Assembly: GCA_017563185.1 (NCBI GenBank)
Contig: JAFXIL010000048.1
Span: forward strand, 1 to 57,091
Length of the DNA stretch: 57,091 nucleotides
Direction: 5' to 3'
Source of the DNA: Kiritimatiellia bacterium
Lineage (GTDB): Bacteria; Verrucomicrobiota; Kiritimatiellia; RFP12; UBA1067
The position numbers and the translations under genes were made by a program. The notes under the pieces are model-generated. The model ran no database searches, was not told the DNA's origin, and saw only the letters and a list, made by a program, of their open reading frames with translations. Positions 52,301 through 57,091 of the stretch are shown here, one piece after another; positions within the stretch are counted from its first letter, which is position 1; each line of letters starts with the position of its first letter.

Positions 52301-52331
52301 TGAAAGCGAAGGTTTCAACTGGGATTTGTAG
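49326..52331 (+). CDS. Phage primase-helicase
   Basis: 1001 residues. The N-terminal zinc finger is C25-x2-H28 ... C49-x3-C53 (RCPAHGDDNPSLS, HCHAGC). The TOPRIM centre is E162/E164 (VEGEKDVL) with D211-N-D213. The linker (about 330-380) is Pro/Gly/Arg-rich and encoded by palindromic DNA. The helicase half has P-loop GGAGSGKT (621-628) and a later TSNNPIFSTEGNG sensor-like stretch. Together it would synthesise primers and unwind DNA at the phage fork, with the clamp at 43833. ATG 49326 overlaps the previous stop. Confidence 0.87.
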   Translation: MISESEFLGKFEGVQASGGGWVARCPAHGDDNPSLSIARGEDGRWLVHCHAGCSAEAVVAAVGLKMADLMPSNDRPQRTIKGRWGRWVCDYVYTDAQGAVLYKSSRYVKDDGKKTFVIKTPDPDAKFGWSFGLSKKNIARVPFRLPRVVSAAKAGKTIVIVEGEKDVLTVEEVCGCAATCNVAGAMKWGYRFPENWIDWFRGAGGIIVIADNDPRTKKVTRHVRGETAEEEIEHWRGQKHAADVRRQLVAAGFEGKIKLMVMPAVGEEHPKDFTDWAEARRKAGLSADKAAFMKAVREAAPWPEEWNFDAAALELAAKDDGRTFAERSASTEVAAAEGRASGQRNGGGEAISDSPAEAGRPDRGRFGAPVPRAPDEDVERYAVDFDIGGGRFATITLEYGWTVERVFAAAVYAVSRKCPNNELPKGVPVRLKAWSAAIWLIMRGSFFWHSDYRDFATCMFLDRDAKSCTLMRIMSDEFFAFVARNAKLEDVDPKKGDLAKVLGLVKQIAVNEDYSRGVRPGNSWERRGDAVYISSGDTEMCRVKDGKCEIVQNGTDGVVFLRGKTLAPWKLVDGGGIDPFTSAKIFAGASFADANGLMNVRLWTMNLLACHATKPPLLITGGAGSGKTRMAKGIKEILGMRQDGALDLSVQQIEDGDKGLDAFWATVNDGKLEVFDNFDTKVKWASDTLQTAATDGQTKRRTLYTTFGVSILRANAHIILTSNNPIFSTEGNGGLADRLITIPLTLNRNVSQDAELSAEIAANRDEYLTWIARTLAKALMDKKPVDKSINRRHPDYGEFSVRVGRAIGDEEGVVQALGAAEADKAILPLMNDAVTKEIMAVLSDKGYEWSGTAGEMSELIIAKQGDDEDEKTKTIFSSRRVGKAFNKYMRQFSIIFRMDEPKLREGRSVYAFRGMTALGRMSVGLVDSKPTFGKTRESASAHGFMENRVFNPPNPPDAGDTGTWGAGADGASARARAPSPLPLQEEEGNVENESEGFNWDL
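50337..50417. repeat. Cluster of three palindromes in the primase-helicase linker
   Basis: GGCCGC-GCCA-GCGGCC (50337-50352), GCCGGCT-GA-AGCCGGC (50387-50402) and GCCCC-GACA-GGGGC (50404-50417) lie in the interdomain linker and stay in frame. The linker composition (Gly, Arg, Pro, Glu) is unlike the flanking domains, consistent with DNA inserted between two conserved domains. Confidence 0.55.
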
Positions 52332-52382
52332 CGGCAAGGCCAAACACAGCTTGGCCATCAATGCTCAAAGTTCAATGCACCG

Positions 52383-52402
52383 CCCTGGAAACAGGGTGTT
52401 TT
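52383..52402 (+). terminator. Weak hairpin between the replication and packaging genes
   Basis: CCCTG-GAAA-CAGGG followed by TGTTTT. A short 5-bp stem, so it may only partly stop transcription. A second hairpin (GGCCAA/TTGGCC) lies at about 52338-52356, just after the primase-helicase stop. Confidence 0.35.
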
Positions 52403-52427
52403 CGGGAGTTATCGGGAGCGGCGAGGG

Positions 52428-52934
52428 ATGAAACAGGGCCTGACACTGATGGAGGAGCGGTTCTGCCAGCTCTCGGCGCTCGGATTGACCGCCCGCGAGG
52501 CCTATTCCGAGGCGTTCTCGCTTGCGATCACGGCGGACAGGAGGCGCGTCCACACGATAGACAACCGCGCGAGCCGCCTCATGAAGCGCGCGGACATCAT
52601 CAGCCGGATCGCGGAGCTGGCCGGGGAGGCGAAACGCAAGAACCGCGAAATGTGGGAGAGGCGCGGAGAAGGACTGGCCGACAAGCTGTACGAGCGCGTC
52701 ATGGAGGCGGACAAGGCGGGGCTGCTGCTTTCCAAGGGCGCACTGAAGGGAATCGAGGTGCTGGCGAAGCTGAAAGGCCTGAACGCCCCCGAGGAGACGG
52801 TGTTGAAGGACGGTGGAAAGGCCGATAACTACACGCCGCGCGGCATCGAGGGCATGAGCGACGCCGACCTGCGGGCCATCATCGACCAGGAGGAGCGGAC
52901 GATAGATGTTGAATCGGAGGAGGTCAAGGGATGA
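52428..52934 (+). CDS. Terminase small subunit
   Basis: 168 residues. LTLMEERFCQLSALGLTAREAY then SASRLMKRADIISRIAELAG-type segments match phage Terminase_2-like (XtmA) DNA-binding subunits: an N-terminal HTH-like domain and a helical oligomerisation region. It recognises the packaging site and feeds DNA to the large subunit. GGGAGCGGCGAGGG before ATG 52428; overlaps the large subunit by 4 nt. Confidence 0.8.
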   Translation: MKQGLTLMEERFCQLSALGLTAREAYSEAFSLAITADRRRVHTIDNRASRLMKRADIISRIAELAGEAKRKNREMWERRGEGLADKLYERVMEADKAGLLLSKGALKGIEVLAKLKGLNAPEETVLKDGGKADNYTPRGIEGMSDADLRAIIDQEERTIDVESEEVKG

Positions 52935-54499
52935 TCGGGGCGAAGGAGGCGATGATAGAGCTGCTGCGCAGGGCCGCGCAGGGAAACCTGCTGGCGTTCC
53001 TGCAATACGTCTGGTGGATGCCGTCGCCGCTGCACATCGGGCGGCACACGCGCGAGATTTGCGCGCGTCTGACGCGGGCCGTCGAGGACTTCCGGCGCGG
53101 GATAGACACGTACCTCATCATAAGTTTGCCCTTCCGCCACGGCAAGAGCGACATAGCAAGCCGTGCGTTCCCTGCGTACTTCCTCGGACGGTGCGCTGAC
53201 ATGCAGCCGAACGTCCTCATGTCCGGCTACGGCTCGTCGCTCGTCAAGGGCTTCTCGTCGAACGTGCAGAGCATCGTCGAGGGCGAGGCGTACGCGCGGC
53301 TGTTCCCTGGCATGAAGATCGACCCGGAGAAGAACGCGACGGACGAATGGCGCATCAAGGACTCCGTTTCGAGCGTATACGCGCAGGGCCTCGGTGGTTC
53401 TATCACCGGCAAGGGCGCGAACCTCATAATCGTTGACGACTTCTTCAAGAACGCGGAAGAGGCCGGAAGCCAGACGGTGCGGGACAAGGTGTGGGAATCT
53501 TTCAGGACGGACATCTGCACCCGCACGAACGCGCCCGCGCACATCATCATCGTCATCGGAACGCGCTGGCACGTTGACGACCTCATTGGCAGAATCTACG
53601 AGGAGATGAAGAAGAATCCCGACTTTCCACGCTTCGAGTCGCTGGTATATCCTGCGCACAAGGACGGGCCGGACGGGTGGGAGACGCTGTTCCCCGAGCA
53701 CTACCGCGACTCCTGGTATGCCATGCAGCGCTCTCAGCTGGGGCCGTACCAGGCGGCGGCGCTCCTCGACTGCGATCCGAGGCGGGCTGGCAAGACGGTG
53801 TTCCGGCGCGAATGGCTCGAATACTACACGGGCGAGATCGACTGGCGGCAGATGCGCATCATCATCCTCGTTGACGGCGCGAAGTCGAAGAAGAAGACAA
53901 GCGACTACACCTGCATCCAGGTGTGGGGGAGGAACCGCGACGGACGCTCGTATCTGCTGGACGGAGTGCATGCGCGGCTCAATCTGGACGAAAAGATCAA
54001 AGAACTGTTCCGGCTTGTCGAACGCTTCGGCGGGCCGCGCAAGGTCGATTGCGTCTGGTGGGAGCAGGTCGGGCCGATGAGCGACGTGGAGGCCCTTCGG
54101 ATCGAGATGGACCGGCGGCTCTACCACTTCACCGTCCGGGAGCTGCGGCACAACACCAACAAGGACTTCCGCATCATGCGGCTTGTCGTGCCGTTTGCGA
54201 AGAGGGACATCGTGCTTCCGCTCCGGATGGTGCGCACGCGGATCGTGGAGCCGGGCGACGGACGACCGCCGGAGACGCAGGTGTACGACCTAGTGCAGGA
54301 GATGGTCGAGGACGAGCTCATGCTGTACACCGGCGACCAGACAAGCATCCTGCACGACGACATGATCGACTGCATGGCCGACCTCACGGACGAGGAGGTC
54401 CTGGCGCAGTTCACACCGCCGGAGGGGGGCGAGACGCAGGGGGAGGCGTTTCGCCGGGAGCGCGGGAAACAGGCGGGCGACGGGCTTTTCGGGCGGTAG
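52931..54499 (+). CDS. Terminase large subunit
   Basis: 522 residues. The ATPase has Walker A LPFRHGKS (66-73) and Walker B LIIVDD (165-170). The nuclease domain starts near VDGAKSKKKTSDYTCIQVWG, with later acidic residues (WWEQVGPMSDVEA; MIDCMADLTDE). It drives DNA into the prohead and cuts it. The overlap with the small subunit and the downstream portal are the usual packaging order. Confidence 0.93.
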   Translation: MIGAKEAMIELLRRAAQGNLLAFLQYVWWMPSPLHIGRHTREICARLTRAVEDFRRGIDTYLIISLPFRHGKSDIASRAFPAYFLGRCADMQPNVLMSGYGSSLVKGFSSNVQSIVEGEAYARLFPGMKIDPEKNATDEWRIKDSVSSVYAQGLGGSITGKGANLIIVDDFFKNAEEAGSQTVRDKVWESFRTDICTRTNAPAHIIIVIGTRWHVDDLIGRIYEEMKKNPDFPRFESLVYPAHKDGPDGWETLFPEHYRDSWYAMQRSQLGPYQAAALLDCDPRRAGKTVFRREWLEYYTGEIDWRQMRIIILVDGAKSKKKTSDYTCIQVWGRNRDGRSYLLDGVHARLNLDEKIKELFRLVERFGGPRKVDCVWWEQVGPMSDVEALRIEMDRRLYHFTVRELRHNTNKDFRIMRLVVPFAKRDIVLPLRMVRTRIVEPGDGRPPETQVYDLVQEMVEDELMLYTGDQTSILHDDMIDCMADLTDEEVLAQFTPPEGGETQGEAFRRERGKQAGDGLFGR

Positions 54500-54703
54500 C
54501 CGAAAACATGTCAAGCGCAAAAAACGCGTTTTAAATGTTTTCTCTTCCTGTTGACAAGTCTTTATTGCGCTTATTGCGTTCCCGCGCGTTCATTTAGCCT
54601 TTTTGTTAGACGGCGAAAACAAAAAAAATCCGGGACAGGGTATAGAATATGCGCGCACGGAGCGTGCCATTTGGATCGAACCAGAAAGCAAAAGGAGAAC
54701 GAC
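54500..54703 (+). promoter_or_regulatory. AT-rich interval between terminase and virion genes
   Basis: This 204-bp gap is strikingly AT-rich for the phage. It has an AAAACGCGTTTT palindrome with flanking A/T tracts (about 54519-54530), a TTGACA (about 54551-54556) and a TATAGAAT near 54640. No convincing gene is present. It probably ends the early transcript and starts a late virion transcript, but the exact promoter is not clear. Confidence 0.45.
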
Positions 54704-54919
54704 ATGGGCAAAGGCGGCGGAGGAAGCGTCAAGACGGCGCCGGTGGCGGCGGAGGCGCCGGTCACGCCGGCGGTGGCGAGGTCCGTCGAGGCGGACGCGC
54801 AGCAGGGCCAGGAGAACCAGGCCGAGCGGCGCGCGCGCCTGCGCGGGATCCGCTCGACGTACAGCAGGTTCGCGTCCGAGCAGGGCGCGGCGAACGGCAC
54901 GAAGAGCAGGCTCGGCTAG
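54704..54919 (+). CDS. Small Gly-rich protein upstream of the portal
   Basis: 71 residues, starting MGKGGGGSVKTAPVAAEAP with an Arg-rich C-terminal part. Similar short MGxGG proteins sit immediately upstream of portal genes in podovirus-like phages. AAAGGAG before ATG 54704. A structural or scaffold role is inferred only from position. Confidence 0.6.
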   Translation: MGKGGGGSVKTAPVAAEAPVTPAVARSVEADAQQGQENQAERRARLRGIRSTYSRFASEQGAANGTKSRLG

Positions 54920-54931
54920 AGGAGGCGGGCG

Positions 54932-56674
54932 ATGGCCGGAAGAAACTGGGCGAATGTGCGTCGGAGGGCCGCGAAGACGGCGAAACGCCTCTTCGAGGAC
55001 TTCGACGGCAAGCGGCGGCAGATCCTGACGGATGTGTGCCGCGAGTTCTACCCGCTCGGCGTCGCGGGGCTCGTCAAGACCACGGAGGACGTGGCGGACG
55101 AGTGCTGGTACGACGAGGAGCACCGGCTTCTCACATGTCAGCCGCTCGTGGCGGTGCGCAACGGCGCGTGCGGCTTCAAGAGCCATCTCACGCCCAACGC
55201 GGGCGGGTGGTTCAAGTTCAAGCCCGTCGGCGCGGACGGCGACGCCGCCGTGGACGGCGAGGCGATGGACCGCCTCACCACGGCCGTGGAGCGCGCGTTC
55301 GACCGCTCCCGCGCCTACGACTCGCTGTACAAGCTCTACGAGCACCTGCTGGTGGCGGGGTTCGGATGCCTGCTGGTGACGCGGCACCCGCGCGACGTGG
55401 TGCGCGTGAGGACGCTCCGCCTCGGCACCTACGCGATGGGCGTGGACGGCGAGGGGGACGTGGTGCGCGTGGCGCGCCGGTTCAGCTGGACGGCGGACCA
55501 GATACTCGGCTCGTTCGGAGCGGACGGCGCGCCGGAGCGCGTGAGGGACGCCGCGAGGAAAGGCGACCTCCAGACGCGCTGGACGGTGTGGAACCTCGTG
55601 GAGCCGAACGCGACGGGCGACATGCGCGCCTACGACGAGACGGCGCGCGAGCTCGCGCTGGACGACTCGATGGTGTACCGCTCGGTGTACTGGATCGAGG
55701 GGGCGAGGGACGACGACCCGCAGGGCGGAGTCCTCGACGCGAGCGGGTTCACGGTGAAGCCGATCGTGGCGCCGAGGCTCGACCGCGAGCTGGGCGACGT
55801 GTACGGGCGCGGGCGCGGCATCGACGCATTGTGCGCGGCGCGCGGGGCGCAGAGCTTCCAGTACGACATCCTGGGCGTCTCCGGCATACGCGGCAAGCCG
55901 CCGCTCGTCGTCTCCAGCGAGTTCAAGGACGACGGCTTCCGGGCAGGGCGCGGCGGGATCAACTACGTCCGCTTCGGCGAGCAGCGCGGCGCGCTGGCCT
56001 ATCCCGTGTTCGCGCAGCTGCCGGACACGGCGGACCTGCGCGTCAACCGCCAGGACGCCGAGCAGCAGATATCGGAGCTTTTCTTCAATTCGTCCTTCGC
56101 GACGATCGACGCGCTGAAGAACAACCCCGGCGTGAAGACCGCGACCGAGGTGGACAACCTCGTGCGCGAGAACATGGAGCGCCTCGCGCCCATCGTGATG
56201 AACCTCGAGCGGGAACTGCTCGACCCGCTCGTGACGGCCGTCGCCCGGTACGCCGTGGCGGCGGGCTTCGCGCCGCTCACGAAGGAGGACGTGGAGGCGA
56301 TCTCCGACGTGGAGGTGGAGTACGTCTCGCGCCTCCACATGGCCGCGCACGCCAGGCGCGTCTCGGACATCGACGCGTGGACCGCGCGCCTCGGACAGCT
56401 CGCCGCGCTCAAGCCGGAGGTGCTGGACAAGGTGGACGCGGACGCGGTGGCGGACGAGTACGCCGAGATGCTGGGCGTTCCAGCGTCCGTGCGCGCGAAG
56501 GACGCGGACGTTGCGGCAATTCGCCAGGAGCGCGAGCGGCAGGCGCAGATGCAGCAGCAGGCCGCCGCCATGCAGCAGATGGGCGAGCTCGCGAAGATTG
56601 GCTCCGTGCCCACGGACGGGGAACATCTCGGCGGAATGCTGAAGGACGCGCAGGAGAACGGAGGCGAGGCATGA
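54932..56674 (+). CDS. Podovirus-type head-tail connector (portal) protein
   Basis: 580 residues. The order of conserved segments fits T7-like portals: N-terminal YDEEHRLLTC, SLYKLYEHLLVAGFGCLLV, YGRGRGIDALCAARGAQSFQ and TEVDNLVRENMERLAPIVMN, with a long C-terminal helix. Twelve copies would form the DNA entry channel. The type suggests a short-tailed phage. It overlaps the next gene by 4 nt. Confidence 0.85.
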   Translation: MAGRNWANVRRRAAKTAKRLFEDFDGKRRQILTDVCREFYPLGVAGLVKTTEDVADECWYDEEHRLLTCQPLVAVRNGACGFKSHLTPNAGGWFKFKPVGADGDAAVDGEAMDRLTTAVERAFDRSRAYDSLYKLYEHLLVAGFGCLLVTRHPRDVVRVRTLRLGTYAMGVDGEGDVVRVARRFSWTADQILGSFGADGAPERVRDAARKGDLQTRWTVWNLVEPNATGDMRAYDETARELALDDSMVYRSVYWIEGARDDDPQGGVLDASGFTVKPIVAPRLDRELGDVYGRGRGIDALCAARGAQSFQYDILGVSGIRGKPPLVVSSEFKDDGFRAGRGGINYVRFGEQRGALAYPVFAQLPDTADLRVNRQDAEQQISELFFNSSFATIDALKNNPGVKTATEVDNLVRENMERLAPIVMNLERELLDPLVTAVARYAVAAGFAPLTKEDVEAISDVEVEYVSRLHMAAHARRVSDIDAWTARLGQLAALKPEVLDKVDADAVADEYAEMLGVPASVRAKDADVAAIRQERERQAQMQQQAAAMQQMGELAKIGSVPTDGEHLGGMLKDAQENGGEA

Positions 56675-57030
56675 GCGACGTCTTCCACAGAGGCGCGGCG
56701 GACAGGACGCCGGAGGAGCAGCGCAGAATCGACGCCGAGGCGCAGGCGCTCGCCCGCGCGTGGCTGGAGGCGACCGACAGGCTCGCCGTCAACGCCGACT
56801 TCTCTACGTGGCTCTACGGCGTCATGGACGACCTGGGGCTCTTTGACCGCGCGGAGGCGCCAGTCGGCGAGTTCGGGCAGGGCTTCCGCGCGGCCGCGAA
56901 CCGCATCCGAAACCGCATGCTGGAGGCCCCGAAGGCCGTCCAGCTCTTCACCGACCTTACGAAGCGGCACCACGCCGAGCTGCACAGGCGGCTCGTCGCA
57001 GACCGCCAGAAACAGCAAACGGAGAACTGA
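56671..57030 (+). CDS. Bbp19-like phage protein
   Basis: 119 residues. WLYGVMDDLGLFDRAEAPVG then EFGQGFRAAANRIRNRMLE fits the Bbp19-like pattern (short-tailed phage proteins encoded beside the portal); the role is not known. ATG 56671 overlaps the portal stop. Confidence 0.6.
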   Translation: MSDVFHRGAADRTPEEQRRIDAEAQALARAWLEATDRLAVNADFSTWLYGVMDDLGLFDRAEAPVGEFGQGFRAAANRIRNRMLEAPKAVQLFTDLTKRHHAELHRRLVADRQKQQTEN

Positions 57031-57032
57031 CG

Positions 57033-57091
57033 ATGGAACAACCCACGCCCACGCCGACGCCGGAACCGACGCCCACGCCGGAACCGACGCC
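57033..57091 (+). CDS. Start of a Pro/Thr/Glu-rich protein, cut by the window
   Basis: Begins ATG at 57033 after GGAG and encodes MEQPTPTPTPEPTPTPEPT before the window ends. A Pro-Thr repeat at the N-terminus at this position suggests a scaffold or virion protein, but only 19 residues are visible. Confidence 0.45.
   Translation, partial: MEQPTPTPTPEPTPTPEPT

Noticed and set aside
54590-56626. Long minus-strand frame of 678 codons opposite the portal gene
   Set aside because: Low-complexity Arg/Val/His/Leu composition, no ribosome site, antisense to a recognised portal protein.
1-57091. CRISPR array or rRNA genes
   Set aside because: No regularly spaced repeat set and no rRNA-like sequence were seen on either strand.

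Overview
The window reads as a chromosomal segment of a GC-rich, saccharolytic bacterium of the PVC superphylum, most likely a gut-type Kiritimatiellota or Lentisphaerota relative. That placement is inferred from the dense set of secreted glycoside hydrolases, many Tat-type signal peptides, LamG-like 'GYQxLEY' modules and clear AGGAG-type ribosome sites; no 16S rRNA or other taxonomic marker is present. The left edge cuts the 5' end of carB (minus strand).

Region 1 (about 0.2-8.1 kb, minus strand) holds exported hydrolases: a metallophosphoesterase, a DUF5703-type (alpha/alpha)6 glycosidase-like protein, two metallo-beta-lactamase-fold enzymes and a Gfo/Idh/MocA oxidoreductase. Region 2 (8.8-18.5 kb) carries a GH89 alpha-N-acetylglucosaminidase overlapping a second metallophosphoesterase, a large unrecognised exported protein with a carbohydrate-binding-like C-terminus, and an M16C metallopeptidase. 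Region 3 (18.5-21.4 kb) is housekeeping and small modules: an HU-like protein, a XerC/D recombinase, a small lipoprotein, an RHH-PIN toxin-antitoxin pair, and the decayed end of a sodium:solute symporter. Region 4 (21.6-25.6 kb) is a lower-GC operon of three exported proteins of unknown function, followed by a truncated glycerophosphodiesterase-like remnant on the plus strand.

Region 5 (26.2-40.1 kb, minus strand) is a polysaccharide-use locus: an unusual M14 peptidase/GH-A glycosidase fusion, a GH42-like enzyme, a XylR/AraC-type regulator, an autotransporter-like surface protein with LamG-like modules, a GH27 alpha-galactosidase sharing that module, and a six-hairpin glycosidase. Two promoters of this locus share a nearly identical segment of about 85 bp containing a 12-bp direct repeat at 23-bp spacing, which is a good candidate operator for the regulator.

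Region 6 (about 40.3 kb to the right edge) is the left part of a prophage, integrated at what looks like the 3' end of a tRNA (core fragment, terminator and arm-type repeats at 40284-40442). It has a leftward membrane-anchored Mrr-like nuclease, a divergent XRE repressor flanked by two identical palindromic operators, then one long rightward set of genes joined mostly by 4-nt overlaps: small RHH and membrane proteins, a phage DNA polymerase III beta clamp, PcfK-like and PcfJ-like proteins, a HAD-HD phosphohydrolase fusion, an ASCH protein, a primase-helicase, both terminase subunits, a podovirus-type portal and a Bbp19-like protein. The integrase and tail genes must lie beyond the right edge.

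Short perfect palindromes occur inside reading frames in both the chromosomal genes and the prophage, and composite versions with a CCCTACC/GGTAGGG core interrupt two glycosidase genes in frame.
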